DNA of 64,000 nucleotides from Paracoccus lutimaris (GCF_003337565.1 NZ_QPJL01000007.1:120661-184660); one strand, 5' to 3'. Positions 33,622-43,458 are shown, numbered from the stretch's first letter. Notes: a model not told the origin generated them from the sequence alone. A program made the numbers and translations.

Positions 33622-34923
33622 ATGTCGAACCCGCTCGACCCCCATGCCGCTATCGTCACCGAGGCCGCCGGCCTCGATCAGGGCGGGATGCTGCGCACCG
33701 CAGACGGACAACCGCTGGCCAAGGCGCTTGCGCGCAGTTCGCGCCGGGCCCGGCGGCGGGCATTCTTTCTGGTGCTGCCGCTTCTGGCATTCGTGCTGCT
33801 GACCTTTGTGCTGCCCATCGGGCAGATGCTGATGCGCTCGGTCAAGAATGACGGCTTTTCGGCCTATATGCCGCAGCTTTCGGCGTGGTTTGAAGCCAAT
33901 CCCGATGTGACCGAACCCGATGACGCGGCCTGGGCGGCGCTTGCCGCCGATCTTGAGGCCAGCGCCAAGGACCGCACCATCGGCATCGTCGGCACCCGCA
34001 TCAATTACGAGATTCCGGGCACGCGGTCGCTGTTCACCTCGGCCGGGCGCAAGGCCCGCGGCGGGATCGAGCCGCCCTATCGCGAGGCCATGCTGGACAT
34101 GGACGAGGAATGGGGCGATCCCAAGCTGTGGGGGGTGATGCGTCAGGCATCCGATCCCTATACGGCGAATTTCTATCTGGCGGCGATGGACCGCACCCGC
34201 GACGAGGCCGGAAATATCGTCCTGGCCCCCGAAGAGCAGCGCATCTATCTGCACCTGTTCCTGCGTACCTTCTGGCTGTCGCTGATCATTACCGGCACCA
34301 CTTTCCTGTTGGGCTTTCCCATCGCGCATCTGCTGGCGACGCTGCCAATGCGGCAGTCGAACCTGCTGATGATCCTTGTGCTGCTGCCGTTCTGGACCTC
34401 GCTTCTGGTGCGCACGACCGCGTGGATGGTGCTGTTGCAGCAGCAAGGCGTGGTGAATGACGTCTTTGTCTGGCTGGGCCTGATCGGCGACGGCCAGCGC
34501 TTGCAGATGATCTATAACCAGACCGGCACGATCATCGCCATGACCCATATCCTGCTGCCCTTCATGATCCTGCCGCTTTATTCGGTGATGCGCACGATCA
34601 ACCCGTCCTATGTCCGCGCCGCGCGCAGCCTGGGCGCGACCAGCTGGACCGCGTTCCGCCGCATCTATTTCCCGCAGACCCTGCCGGGACTGGGGGCAGG
34701 GGCGCTTTTGGTCTTCATCCTTGCGGTCGGCTACTACATCACGCCGGCATTGGTCGGGGGATCAAGCGGGCAGCTGATCTCGAACCTGATCGCGATGCAC
34801 ATGACGCAGACGCTGAACTGGTCCATGGCCGCCGCCCTGGCCGCGATGCTGCTGGGTGGGGTGCTGATCCTTTACTGGGTCTATGACCGCCTTGTCGGCA
34901 TCGACAATCTGAAACTGGGATAA
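33622..34923 (+). CDS. polyamine-type ABC permease (PotB-like)
   Basis: A 433-residue inner-membrane permease. One membrane span (about 50-75) is followed by an unusually long periplasmic insertion of about 140 residues, then the BPD_transp_1 domain with five spans and the EAA-type loop YVRAARSLGATSWTAFRRIYFPQTLPG. Five bases separate it from the next permease. The large insertion after span 1 is a feature of this PotB subgroup, not a frameshift. Confidence 0.92.
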   Translation: MSNPLDPHAAIVTEAAGLDQGGMLRTADGQPLAKALARSSRRARRRAFFLVLPLLAFVLLTFVLPIGQMLMRSVKNDGFSAYMPQLSAWFEANPDVTEPDDAAWAALAADLEASAKDRTIGIVGTRINYEIPGTRSLFTSAGRKARGGIEPPYREAMLDMDEEWGDPKLWGVMRQASDPYTANFYLAAMDRTRDEAGNIVLAPEEQRIYLHLFLRTFWLSLIITGTTFLLGFPIAHLLATLPMRQSNLLMILVLLPFWTSLLVRTTAWMVLLQQQGVVNDVFVWLGLIGDGQRLQMIYNQTGTIIAMTHILLPFMILPLYSVMRTINPSYVRAARSLGATSWTAFRRIYFPQTLPGLGAGALLVFILAVGYYITPALVGGSSGQLISNLIAMHMTQTLNWSMAAALAAMLLGGVLILYWVYDRLVGIDNLKLG

Positions 34924-34928
34924 TCGCC

Positions 34929-35882
34929 ATGGCACTTCCGACCTATGCCTCGACGACGGAAAAGATCTGGCACTACACCTATCTGGTGATCTGTGCGGCG
35001 ATCTTTTTCTTCCTGATCGCGCCGATCGTCGTGGTGATCCCGCTATCCTTCAACGCCGAGCCCTATTTCACCTTTACCGACAAGATGCTGTCCTTTGATC
35101 CCGAGGGCTACAGCATGCGCTGGTATGACAGCCTGCTGACCTTCGGCATGTCGAACCCCGACGCGCCCCGCGACATGAGCTGGTGGTCGGATGCCTGGCA
35201 GAACGCGAAATGGATCAAGGCGGCGAAAAGCTCGATCATCATCGGGGTGTTCTCGACCATTCTGGCGACGGTTTTGGGCACGCTGGCCGCGCTTGGCCTG
35301 TCGCGCCCCGAGATGCCCTATCGGCGCATCATCATGGCAGTGCTGATCTCGCCCATGATCGTGCCGATCATCATCACCGCGACGGGGATGTTCTTCTTCT
35401 ACTCGAACCCCTGCGAGCCGCTGACATGGATCGGGCTGAACCCGGAATGCGGCAAGCTGGCGGGCACCTATCTGGGCGTGATCCTGGCCCATGCCACACT
35501 GGGCATTCCCTTTGTCATCATCACGGTGACGGCGACGCTGATCGGGTTCGACCAATCGCTGAACCGCGCCTCGGCCAGCCTTGGCGCCAATCCGCGGACG
35601 ACGTTCTTCCGCATCACCATGCCGCTGATCCTGCCCGGCGTGATCTCGGGGGCGCTGTTTGCCTTTGTCACCTCGTTTGACGAGGTGGTGGCGGTGCTGT
35701 TCATCGCCGGCCCCGACCAGCAGACCATTCCGCGCCAGATGTGGAACGGCATCCGCGAACAGATCAGCCCGGCGATCCTGGCGGTGGCAACGCTGTTGGT
35801 GATCTTCTCGATTGCGCTTTTGACCACAGTCGAGCTGCTGCGCCGCCGGTCCGAGCGGCTGCGGGGCGTCACCCCGCATTGA
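34929..35882 (+). CDS. polyamine-type ABC permease (PotC-like)
   Basis: A 317-residue permease with six spans. The N-terminal FLIAPIVVVIPLSFN span and the EAA loop NRASASLGANPRTTFFRITMPLILPG identify the PotC branch. A periplasmic loop with two Cys (SNPCEPLTWIGLNPECG) could form a disulfide. It is the last gene of the operon and is followed by a rho-independent terminator. Confidence 0.93.
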   Translation: MALPTYASTTEKIWHYTYLVICAAIFFFLIAPIVVVIPLSFNAEPYFTFTDKMLSFDPEGYSMRWYDSLLTFGMSNPDAPRDMSWWSDAWQNAKWIKAAKSSIIIGVFSTILATVLGTLAALGLSRPEMPYRRIIMAVLISPMIVPIIITATGMFFFYSNPCEPLTWIGLNPECGKLAGTYLGVILAHATLGIPFVIITVTATLIGFDQSLNRASASLGANPRTTFFRITMPLILPGVISGALFAFVTSFDEVVAVLFIAGPDQQTIPRQMWNGIREQISPAILAVATLLVIFSIALLTTVELLRRRSERLRGVTPH

Positions 35883-35905
35883 TCGACTATCATTGGAATG
35901 CAGCC

Positions 35906-35930
35906 AACGCCGCCCCTTTGGGGCGGCGTT
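35906..35930. terminator. rho-independent terminator after potC-like gene
   Basis: An 11-bp stem AACGCCGCCCC/GGGGCGGCGTT with a TTT loop and trailing TT. It sits between convergent genes and can act on both. Confidence 0.85.
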
Positions 35931-35936
35931 TTCCGT

Positions 35937-36881
35937 TCAGGGCAACACGCTCAGCCAGAACCAGATCGTCAGCACCGACAGCGCCGTCGCGACCAGCACC
36001 GCCGAGGCCGCCACCCGTTTCGCCACCCCGTAAAGCGAGGCGAAAAGATAGGCGTTCACCCCCGGCGCCATGCTGGCCGTGACGACCGAGGAACGCATCT
36101 CGGCCACGCTGAGATCAAAAAGCTTGCCAAGGCCAAAGGTCACGCCCGGATGCAGCAGCAGGGACGCCACGCAGCACAGCGCAATCGCCCGCATCTCGCC
36201 CTCGGGGCGGTAACGGTAAAGCACGCCCCCAAGGGCGAACAGCGCGGCGGGCAGGGCGGCGCTGGCCAGCATCTTGACCGCGCCCCAGAAACCCTCGGGC
36301 ATGACCAGCCCGGCCTGCGTCAGCAGGTTCATCACCAGCCCGCACAGGATGCCGATGACCAGCGGTGTGTGCAGCACGCCCGACAGCGCCCGCAGCGCCA
36401 CCCGGCCCACCGAAAGGTTCTGCCCGCGTGCACGGGCGAATTCCATGACCGTGATCCCGAAGGTGTAAAGCAGCGGCGAATGGATGGCGATGATGGTGAA
36501 ATTGCCCTCAAGCGCGTCGGGGCCATAGGCGCGCTCGGTGATCGGAATGCCCAGCAGCAGCGAGTTCGAGAACAGGCAGACAAAGCCAATGGCGATGGAG
36601 TCCTCAAGCGGGCGCTTCAGCCACAGGCGCGCGGCGCCCATGCCGACGCCAAAGGACAGGAACGCCCCGATGTAAAAGGCCAAAAGCAGGAACGGGTCGA
36701 AATTCGCCCCCAGATCCAGCTTGGCGATGGCCTGAAACAGCAGGACCGGGACGGCAAAGTTCTGCGCGAAACGCATGATGCCATCGACCGCGACCTCAGA
36801 GAGCATGCCGCGCCAGCAGATGACATAGCCAAAGCCGACGACCAGAAAGACCGGCAGGATGACATCGAAAAGCGCGCTCAT
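35937..36881 (-). CDS. AEC-family transporter (auxin efflux carrier type)
   Basis: A 314-residue inner-membrane protein with about ten spans. ALFDVILPVFLVVGFGYV at the start and GIPITERAYGPDALEG...SPLLYTFGI in the middle are typical of bacterial AEC/MdcF-type permeases, which export small carboxylates such as malonate or malate. Its start overlaps the PhnP-like gene stop by 4 bases, so it is the last gene of the dacC-to-AEC minus-strand run. The substrate is unknown. Confidence 0.88.
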   Translation of the reverse strand: MSALFDVILPVFLVVGFGYVICWRGMLSEVAVDGIMRFAQNFAVPVLLFQAIAKLDLGANFDPFLLLAFYIGAFLSFGVGMGAARLWLKRPLEDSIAIGFVCLFSNSLLLGIPITERAYGPDALEGNFTIIAIHSPLLYTFGITVMEFARARGQNLSVGRVALRALSGVLHTPLVIGILCGLVMNLLTQAGLVMPEGFWGAVKMLASAALPAALFALGGVLYRYRPEGEMRAIALCCVASLLLHPGVTFGLGKLFDLSVAEMRSSVVTASMAPGVNAYLFASLYGVAKRVAASAVLVATALSVLTIWFWLSVLP

Positions 36882-37678
36882 ATCAGCTCGATCCTCAATC
36901 CGTCATGGGCGGGGACGATATGGTCGGGCGTTTCGGCCATGACCGTGTCGTAATCCAGATCGATATGCATGTTGGTCAGGATACCACGCTTGCATTGCGC
37001 GCGCGCCATCCAGTCCAGCGTCAGTGCCAGATGCGCGTGGCTGGGATGCGGCGTGCGGCGCAGCGCGTCGCAGATGAAGACATCGCAGCCCTCGATCAGC
37101 GGCCAGGCATCCTCGGGGATGGTCAGGACATCGGGCAGATAGACCAGGCTTTCCTCGCGCCCGCCGATGCGGAATCCCAGCGCGGGCGTGCCGCCGTGAT
37201 CGACCTCGAAGGGGGCGAAGTCGATGGGGCCGCCGGCGCCCGTGATCTCGAACGGGCCACGGATTGGGTGCAGGTCGCAGATCGGCGGATAATACGAGCC
37301 GGGCGGCGTCTGGAAGATATAGCCAAAGCGCGCCATCAAGGCCTCGGTCGTGGGGGCATCGGCCCAGACCGGGATCATGGCGCGGATGTTGAAGACGATC
37401 TGGCGCAGGTCGTCGATGCCGTGGATATGGTCGGCATGCGGATGGGTATAGACGACCGCGTCGAGTTCACCCACGCCCGCATCCAGAAGCTGCGGCACCA
37501 TGTCGGGGCCGGTGTCGATCAGCACGCGCGTGGTGCCGTCATGGCCGATCCGTTCGACCAGAAGCGAGCAGCGGCGGCGGCGGTTCTTCGGGTTCAGCGG
37601 GTCGCATTCGCCCCAGCGATCCCCCAGACGCGGCACGCCCCCCGACGATCCGCAGCCCAGGATCGTCGCCCGGATCAT
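36878..37678 (-). CDS. MBL-fold metallohydrolase (PhnP-like)
   Basis: A 266-residue metallo-beta-lactamase-fold enzyme. GCGSSGGVPRLGDRWG and RRRCSLLVE at the start, the HxHxDH zinc motif in THPHADHIHGIDDLR and the C-terminal LTNMHIDLDYDTV match the PhnP group (cyclic phosphodiesterase). No phn genes are nearby, so the substrate is open. The ATG overlaps the tatD stop by 4 bases; the longer frame to 37990 lies inside tatD. This tatD-MBL pair is conserved in Rhodobacterales. Confidence 0.9.
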   Translation of the reverse strand: MIRATILGCGSSGGVPRLGDRWGECDPLNPKNRRRRCSLLVERIGHDGTTRVLIDTGPDMVPQLLDAGVGELDAVVYTHPHADHIHGIDDLRQIVFNIRAMIPVWADAPTTEALMARFGYIFQTPPGSYYPPICDLHPIRGPFEITGAGGPIDFAPFEVDHGGTPALGFRIGGREESLVYLPDVLTIPEDAWPLIEGCDVFICDALRRTPHPSHAHLALTLDWMARAQCKRGILTNMHIDLDYDTVMAETPDHIVPAHDGLRIELI

Positions 37679-38472
37679 GCGGCGGCCTTGGAAAACAGCC
37701 GGTCGAAATTGGCGGTGGTCAGGGCGGCGAACTCGGCCGCCGCCATCCCCAGCGCCTCGGCGCCCGCACGGGCGGTATGGGCGACATAGGCCGGCTCGTT
37801 GCGCTTGCCGCGATGGGGCGGGGGGGCCAGATAGGGGGCGTCGGTCTCGATCAGGATGCGGTCGCGGGGGGCGGCGGCGAAAATCTCGCGGATCTCGGTC
37901 GAGCGGGGAAAGGCCGCGATCCCCGACATGGACAGGTAAAACCCCAGATCCAGCGCCGCGCGGGCCAGATCCGGGCCGCTGGTATAGCAATGCATGACGC
38001 AGTCGAAGCGGCCGGCGCGATGTTCCTCGGTCAGGATGCGGGCCATGTCGGCATCGGCATCGCGGGAATGCACGATCAGCGGCAGGCCGGTCTGGCGCGC
38101 GGCCTCGATATGGATGCGCAGGCTTTCGGCCTGAATGGCGGCGCTGTCGGCAGTATAGTGATAGTCGAGCCCGGTTTCGCCGATGCCGACGAATTTCGGA
38201 TGCGCGGCCAGCGCGACCAGTTGCGCGACGGTGACCGGCGGCTCTTCGGCGGCATACATCGGGTGGATGCCGGCGGCGTAATAGACCTCGGGGAAGGTTT
38301 CGGCGATGGCGCGGACGCGCGGCTCATTGCCCATGCGGGTGCAGATGGTGACCATGCGGGTGACGCCCGCCGCCCGCGCCCGCGCGACCAGATCGGCCTG
38401 CTCTCCATCGAAATCAGGAAAATCCAGGTGGCAATGGCTGTCCACCAGGTTCAGAGGGGGATGTTCGGACAT
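37675..38472 (-). CDS. tatD: TatD-family metal-dependent hydrolase
   Basis: A 265-residue TIM-barrel hydrolase. Metal ligands appear in DSHCHLDFPDF, GETGLDYHY, LPLIVHSRDADADM and LIETDAPYLAPPPHRGKRNEP. TatD proteins act as 3'-5' DNA exonucleases or deoxyribonucleases. It lies between holB and the PhnP-like gene, the standard order tmk-holB-(metG)-tatD minus metG. Confidence 0.94.
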   Translation of the reverse strand: MSEHPPLNLVDSHCHLDFPDFDGEQADLVARARAAGVTRMVTICTRMGNEPRVRAIAETFPEVYYAAGIHPMYAAEEPPVTVAQLVALAAHPKFVGIGETGLDYHYTADSAAIQAESLRIHIEAARQTGLPLIVHSRDADADMARILTEEHRAGRFDCVMHCYTSGPDLARAALDLGFYLSMSGIAAFPRSTEIREIFAAAPRDRILIETDAPYLAPPPHRGKRNEPAYVAHTARAGAEALGMAAAEFAALTTANFDRLFSKAAA

Positions 38473-38483
38473 GCGTGTTCCCG

Positions 38484-39566
38484 TCAGGTCGCGGGCTGGT
38501 TGGCCAGCCCGATCAGCATATCCAATACCAGCGCCGAGGCGTCAAGATTGACCGCCCGCCCGCTGCGCGCCCGTGCCGACAGCTCGGCCTGCGCATTGGC
38601 CCAGATCCGGGCCGCCGACGGGTCGGGGGATAGCCGGGTCAGCACCCCGGCCTCGCCCTCGGCGGCCTCGGGCAGGGGGGCGCCCATCAGCCCGGTGCGC
38701 GCGGCCCGGGTCAGAAAACGGTCCAGAAGCGTGATCATCAGATCGAAGGGATCGCCATCGGCGCCGGCGCGCCCCGCCGCCATTTCGGCTAAGGTGGCGG
38801 CGGTGCGGCGGTCCATGCGCGGATATTCGGCGAACAGCTGGATGATGCGCGCATAAAGCGCCAGCCCGTCTTGTCCGGCCAGACGCAGCGCCTCGCCAAC
38901 CGAGCCGCCGGACAGGGCGGCAAGCTGCGCCGCGTCATGATCGACGCCCAGATCGGCCAGCACATGGCCCATGTCCAGCGGGGTCAGCGGGTGCAGGCGC
39001 AGTTCGCGGCAACGCGAGCGGATGGTCGGCAAAAGCCGCGCTGGCTGATGCGCGACCAGCAGGATCGTCGCGTCATGCGGCGGCTCCTCCAGCAGCTTTA
39101 GCAACGCATTGGCCGAGGCCTGGTTCATCTCGTCCGCCGCATCGATGATGGCAACGCGGCGCCCGCCCTCGGCGGCGCTTAGATGGAAAAAGCTTTGCAG
39201 CCGGCGGATTTCATCGACGGTGATTTCGGCGCGCAGGCGCTGGGTCTTTTCGTCGACGGGGCGGCGCACCAGATGCAGGCGCGGTTCCGATAAAGCACGG
39301 ATGCGGCGGATCACCGGGGCGTCGGGATCGGTGCGCAGATCGTCGCTGGTCCCGTCCGAAAGCAGCCATTTGGCGATGGACCATGCCAGCGTCGCCTTGC
39401 CGGTGCCGCGTGGGCCGCTGATCAGCCAGCCGTGATGCAGCCGATGCGCGCGGGCGGCGCTGACGAAATCGGCCACCGCGGTGTCCTGACCCACAACCCG
39501 CAGAGCCTCACGCGGATGCGGGGCACCGGGAACCCGGTCGGGTTCGGGAAGGGTCTCGTCGCTCAT
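38484..39566 (-). CDS. holB: DNA polymerase III subunit delta'
   Basis: A 360-residue clamp-loader subunit. The N-terminal AAA+ domain has GPRGTGKATLAW in place of a canonical Walker A and AIIDAADEMNQASANALLKLLEEPP, the highly conserved delta' segment, with SRCRELRLHPL (sensor 1/SRC motif). It overlaps tmk by 4 bases, the usual tmk-holB pairing. Confidence 0.94.
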   Translation of the reverse strand: MSDETLPEPDRVPGAPHPREALRVVGQDTAVADFVSAARAHRLHHGWLISGPRGTGKATLAWSIAKWLLSDGTSDDLRTDPDAPVIRRIRALSEPRLHLVRRPVDEKTQRLRAEITVDEIRRLQSFFHLSAAEGGRRVAIIDAADEMNQASANALLKLLEEPPHDATILLVAHQPARLLPTIRSRCRELRLHPLTPLDMGHVLADLGVDHDAAQLAALSGGSVGEALRLAGQDGLALYARIIQLFAEYPRMDRRTAATLAEMAAGRAGADGDPFDLMITLLDRFLTRAARTGLMGAPLPEAAEGEAGVLTRLSPDPSAARIWANAQAELSARARSGRAVNLDASALVLDMLIGLANQPAT

Positions 39567-40162
39567 GGCAGCGCGGCAAGGACGCGGGCGGCGACCTCAT
39601 CCTCATCGCCTGAGCCGTCGATCAGCCGGATGCGGTCGGAGTTTTCAGCGGCCAGTGCGTGAAAGCCGTCGCGCAGCCGGCGCTGAAAGTCCAGGCCCAT
39701 GCCCTCGAAGCGGTCCTCATTGCCGCCGCGCGCCTGACCGCGGCTCAGCGAGATTTCGGGGTCGATGTCGATGATGAAGGTCAGGTCGGGCTCGATGCCG
39801 ATCATCAGCCGGTGCAGGTCATCGACCAGGGCGCGCTGTTCGGCCCGGGCGGCGCCCTGATAGACGCGGGTCGAATCGGCGAAACGGTCGGTCACCACCC
39901 AAGCGCCCCGGGCCAGGGCCGGGCGGATCAGCCGTTCCAGATGGTCGCGGCGGGCGGCGGTGAACAGCAGAAGTTCTGTTTCCGGGGACCAGCGTTCGCT
40001 GCCGCCCTCGACCAGAAGGCGGCGGATTTCCTCGGCGCCGGGGCTGCCGCCGGGCTCGCGGGTCAGGACGGTTTCGGTTCCGCGCTCTGCCAAGGCGCCG
40101 GCGAGACGCCGCGCCTGCGTGGATTTTCCGGAACCGTCGATACCCTCGAAACTGATGAACAT
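39563..40162 (-). CDS. tmk: thymidylate kinase
   Basis: A 199-residue kinase converting dTMP to dTDP. The P-loop is FEGIDGSGKSTQ, the DR(Y/F) motif is VVTDRFADSTRVYQG, and the LID region carries SRGQARGGNEDRFE. The length is normal. It lies 9 bases after the carboxypeptidase gene and overlaps holB, so it belongs to the same minus-strand operon. Confidence 0.95.
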   Translation of the reverse strand: MFISFEGIDGSGKSTQARRLAGALAERGTETVLTREPGGSPGAEEIRRLLVEGGSERWSPETELLLFTAARRDHLERLIRPALARGAWVVTDRFADSTRVYQGAARAEQRALVDDLHRLMIGIEPDLTFIIDIDPEISLSRGQARGGNEDRFEGMGLDFQRRLRDGFHALAAENSDRIRLIDGSGDEDEVAARVLAALP

Positions 40163-40171
40163 GGGCCGGGG

Positions 40172-41320
40172 CTAGTTCATGACCGACTGATAGGCACGTT
40201 CGCCCAGCCGGAAGGCCGCGCTTTGCAGCCGGCCGATGACGCCCGCGCGCGGCACGTCCACCGAGGCGTAAAGCGGCAGGCGCGACTGGCCGGCGCCGGG
40301 GATGTCCACGAGCAGATCGCCCAGCTTGTCACCGGCGGTGATCGGGGCCTCGATCGGGCCCTTGAACACCGCCTCGGCGGTGATGCCCGATTGCGCGCCG
40401 GCCGGAATCAGAACCTTGACGCCATCTTCGGTGGTCAGGCCGATCTTGCCTTTCTTACCCAGCCAGACCGGGGCTTCAGCGACGATTTCACCCTTGGGGA
40501 CGATGGTGCGCATGGTGAACTGGCGATAGGCCCAGCTGACGATGCGCTCGGACTCTTCGGCGCGGGCCTTGTCGCTTGGCAGGCCCGAGATCACGAAGAT
40601 TACCCGGCGATCACCCTGAATGGCCGATCCGACCAGCCCGTAGCCCGCCTCTTGCGTATGGCCGGTCTTGAGGCCATCCGCCCCGATCCCCAGTCCCAGA
40701 AGCGGGTTGCGGTTGTGGCGGTTCGCGGGCGCGCGATTGTCGAAACGCCATTCCTCGATGGCGAAGTTCTTGTAATATTCGGGGAAATCCTGAACCAGAT
40801 GCTGGGCCAGCACGCCCAGATCATGCACCGACATGCGGTGGCGCGGATCAGGCCAGCCCGAGGCATTGGCAAAGGTCGAATTGGTCAGCCCCAGCGCCTT
40901 GCCGCGTTCGGTCATCTGGCGGGCAAAGGCCTCTTCGGTGCCGGCGAGCCCCTCGGCGACGACGACGCAGGCGTCATTTCCTGACAGCACGATGATGCCC
41001 TTGATCAGCTCCTCGACGGTGGGGCGGTCCTGTTCGTTCAGGAACATGGTCGAGCCCTGCATCTGCCGCGCCTTGGTCGAGACGGGCAGGCGGGTGTCCA
41101 GTTGCAGACGCCCCTCTTTCAGGGCCTCGAAGAGCATATAGACCGTCATCAGCTTCGACATCGAGGCCGGCGGCAAGGGCTCGTCGGCGTTCTTTTCCAT
41201 CAGCACGGTGCCGGTCGCCACGTCATAGACCCAGGCGGCGCGCGCATTGGTGTCGAAAGCCCGCGCCGGCAGCGCGGCGAGCATGACCAGAGCGAAGATG
41301 CGGAACGTCAGAGCGCGCAT
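40172..41320 (-). CDS. D-alanyl-D-alanine carboxypeptidase (class C PBP, DacC-like)
   Basis: A 382-residue periplasmic enzyme that trims the terminal D-Ala of peptidoglycan stems. A signal peptide ends at LPARA; the penicillin-binding motifs are SMSK (Ser53, Lys56), SGND and KTG in DGLKTGHTQEAG; a C-terminal PBP5-C beta domain and an amphipathic anchor helix (RLQSAAFRLGERAYQSVM) follow. The ATG at 41320 was chosen because the signal peptide begins there. Confidence 0.94.
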   Translation of the reverse strand: MRALTFRIFALVMLAALPARAFDTNARAAWVYDVATGTVLMEKNADEPLPPASMSKLMTVYMLFEALKEGRLQLDTRLPVSTKARQMQGSTMFLNEQDRPTVEELIKGIIVLSGNDACVVVAEGLAGTEEAFARQMTERGKALGLTNSTFANASGWPDPRHRMSVHDLGVLAQHLVQDFPEYYKNFAIEEWRFDNRAPANRHNRNPLLGLGIGADGLKTGHTQEAGYGLVGSAIQGDRRVIFVISGLPSDKARAEESERIVSWAYRQFTMRTIVPKGEIVAEAPVWLGKKGKIGLTTEDGVKVLIPAGAQSGITAEAVFKGPIEAPITAGDKLGDLLVDIPGAGQSRLPLYASVDVPRAGVIGRLQSAAFRLGERAYQSVMN

Positions 41321-41473
41321 GGATAATCCTTGACCTGTCGCGTTTGACACATGGTTAACCCAGCGGCTGCCGGCCCGCAACGCCGCTTGGGTGCAAGTGT
41401 CGTGCAAGTGAAGGGCTGTGGTTGTGCCGCCGCGTCGCATCGTGCAGGCACGACGCCCGGGCAGCACGCGCCA

Positions 41474-42172
41474 TCAATAGCTGCGGATCAGCCCGACCAG
41501 ACGGCCCTGCACGCGGACCTTGTCCTCGGGCAGGACGCGGGTCTCATAGGCGGGGTTTGCCGCCTCAAGCGCGATCATGCCGCCCTTGCGGCGATAGCGC
41601 TTCAAGGTCGCTTCGTGCCCTTCGACAAGGGCCACGATGATGTCGCCGTTATCGGCGGTCGACTGTTCGCGGATGACCACGACATCGCCATCGTTGATCC
41701 CCGCCTCGATCATGGAATCGCCTTTGACCTCAAGCGCGTAATGGCGGTCCTGACCGGCCAGCATCGAGCCGGGAACGGCGATGTGATGCGACACCTCGGA
41801 GATCGCTTCGATCGGGACGCCAGCGGCGATGCGGCCCATGACCGGCAGTTCCACCGCCGAGACCGAGATTTCCAGCGCACCGCGCGGCAGCGGGGCGGGG
41901 CGTTCGGGGGCGCTGCCCTCGATCACCCGCGGCTGAAAACCGGTGCCCTTGCTGAGGCTGTCAGGCAGGCGGACGATTTCCAGCGCGCGGGCGCGATGCG
42001 GCAGGCGGCGGATGAATCCGCGTTCTTCAAGGGCGGTCACGAGGCGATGAATTCCCGATTTCGAGCGCAGATCCAGTGCCAGCTTCATTTCGTCGAACGA
42101 GGGCGGCACCCCGTCGCGGGCCATGCGCGCCTGAATGAATTCAAGCAGCTGGATTTGCTTTTTGGTCAGCAT
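41474..42172 (-). CDS. lexA: LexA repressor
   Basis: A 232-residue SOS repressor with an N-terminal winged HTH ([36 protein letters not shown]) and a C-terminal S24 protease domain. The autocleavage site is Ala117-Gly118 (RIAAGVP), with catalytic Ser153 (GDSM) and Lys191 (EATLKRY). The ATG at 42172 begins MLTKKQ; the frame to 42232 is an unlikely extension because it crosses the SOS box. It is preceded by its own box, so it is autoregulated. It lies downstream of moeA, as in many Rhodobacteraceae. Confidence 0.97.
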   Translation of the reverse strand: MLTKKQIQLLEFIQARMARDGVPPSFDEMKLALDLRSKSGIHRLVTALEERGFIRRLPHRARALEIVRLPDSLSKGTGFQPRVIEGSAPERPAPLPRGALEISVSAVELPVMGRIAAGVPIEAISEVSHHIAVPGSMLAGQDRHYALEVKGDSMIEAGINDGDVVVIREQSTADNGDIIVALVEGHEATLKRYRRKGGMIALEAANPAYETRVLPEDKVRVQGRLVGLIRSY

Positions 42173-42205
42173 CGTTGATCCCTGCTCTGCTGCGAGTGCC
42201 ATCAT

Positions 42206-42220
42206 GTTCCTTGAATGTTC
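42206..42220. promoter_or_regulatory. SOS box (LexA operator)
   Basis: GTTC-CTTGAAT-GTTC matches the alphaproteobacterial LexA consensus GTTC-N7-GTTC exactly and lies 33 bases before the lexA start. Confidence 0.9.
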
Positions 42221-42274
42221 TAGCGGACTCAACCCTTTGCGTCAATCTTTATGACGATTCGGGTAAAGAAGCCG

Positions 42275-43447
42275 TTAAAGCGCCAGGAACGTGACCTGTT
42301 CGCCGGCCTTGCGGGCCGGGTCATGGGCGGGCCGGACCAACAGTGCATCGGCCTCGGCCAACAGCCACAGCCGGGCACTGTCCTGGTCAGTGAAGGGGTT
42401 GATTTCGGGCAGACCGGTGCCGGGGCGCAGCTTGGCGCGGTGATTGTGCTGACGGTCGCCTTCGGGGGGCAGGTCGCGGGTCAGCACGGCCTGCGCCAGA
42501 TCCGGGCCGGGCGGCAGGCCCAGCATGGCGCGGATCAGAGGTTGCATGAAAAGCTTCGCGCAAACAATTGCTGATACAGGGTTTCCCGGCAGACCAAGCA
42601 TGGCCGCGCGGCCCAGCCGCCCGGCCATCAACGGCTTTCCGGGGCGCATCGCCAGCTTGTAGAAGGCACGTTGCATGCCCAGCCCCTCGGCAACCTTGCC
42701 GATCAGATCGTGATCGCCGACCGAGGCGCCACCTATGGTCACGATCAGGTCGGCGCCCTCAGCCTCGGCAAAGCGGTCGCGCAGCGATTCCTCGGTGTCG
42801 CGGGCCAGGGGCAGGATGAAGGGATCGGCGCCGGCCGCGCGTGCCATGGCCGCGATGGCAAGGTCGTTCGAGTTGATGATCTGGCCCGGCGCGGGCTCGG
42901 CACCGGGGCGGATCAGCTCGTCGCCGCCGGCCAGTACGGCGACGCGCGGGCGGCGCAGCACCGTGACGCGCGGCAGGTTCATCGCAGCGATCAGCCCAAG
43001 ATCCGAGGGGCGCAGCGGCCGGTCGGGCAGAAAGCCGCAGCCTTTCCGGAAATCATTGCCCTGACGGCGGATATGGCGGTTTTCGCCGGCATTGGTGACG
43101 GTGATCGTGTCGCCGTCACGGCTGACGATTTCCTGCATGACGACGCGGTCGTAATCGGCGGGGACCGGGGCGCCGGTAAAGATGCGGATGGTGCTGCCCG
43201 GGGGCGTCGCGCCCGTATAGGGCTGGCCTGCGGCGGCGGTGCCGACGACCCGCAGCGGCCCCGGCAGATCGGCCGAGCGCAGCGCATAGCCGTCCATGGC
43301 CGAGGCGTCAAAGGGCGGCTGGGTCAGCTGCGCCACGACCGGGCTGGCCAGCGCGCGGCCAAGCGCATCGTATAGCGGGATATCCTCGGTCCCGGGCGAG
43401 CGCGCGAGGCCAAGGACAAGGGCGCGGGCGTCGTCGACAGTGATCAT
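42275..43447 (-). CDS. moeA: molybdopterin molybdotransferase
   Basis: A 390-residue enzyme that inserts molybdate into adenylylated molybdopterin. FDASAMDGYALRS, the GGDELIRPG region, TIGGASVGDHDLIGKV (MoCF nucleotide motif) and LPGNPVSAIV are all present, and the length is typical. It lies between moaC and lexA on the minus strand, 11 bases after moaC, in a conserved cluster. Confidence 0.96.
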   Translation of the reverse strand: MITVDDARALVLGLARSPGTEDIPLYDALGRALASPVVAQLTQPPFDASAMDGYALRSADLPGPLRVVGTAAAGQPYTGATPPGSTIRIFTGAPVPADYDRVVMQEIVSRDGDTITVTNAGENRHIRRQGNDFRKGCGFLPDRPLRPSDLGLIAAMNLPRVTVLRRPRVAVLAGGDELIRPGAEPAPGQIINSNDLAIAAMARAAGADPFILPLARDTEESLRDRFAEAEGADLIVTIGGASVGDHDLIGKVAEGLGMQRAFYKLAMRPGKPLMAGRLGRAAMLGLPGNPVSAIVCAKLFMQPLIRAMLGLPPGPDLAQAVLTRDLPPEGDRQHNHRAKLRPGTGLPEINPFTDQDSARLWLLAEADALLVRPAHDPARKAGEQVTFLAL

Positions 43448-43458
43448 CAGGTCCCCCT

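Noticed and set aside
42173..42232. Longer lexA start (20 extra residues)
   Set aside because: The extension runs over the SOS box and is not part of conserved LexA.
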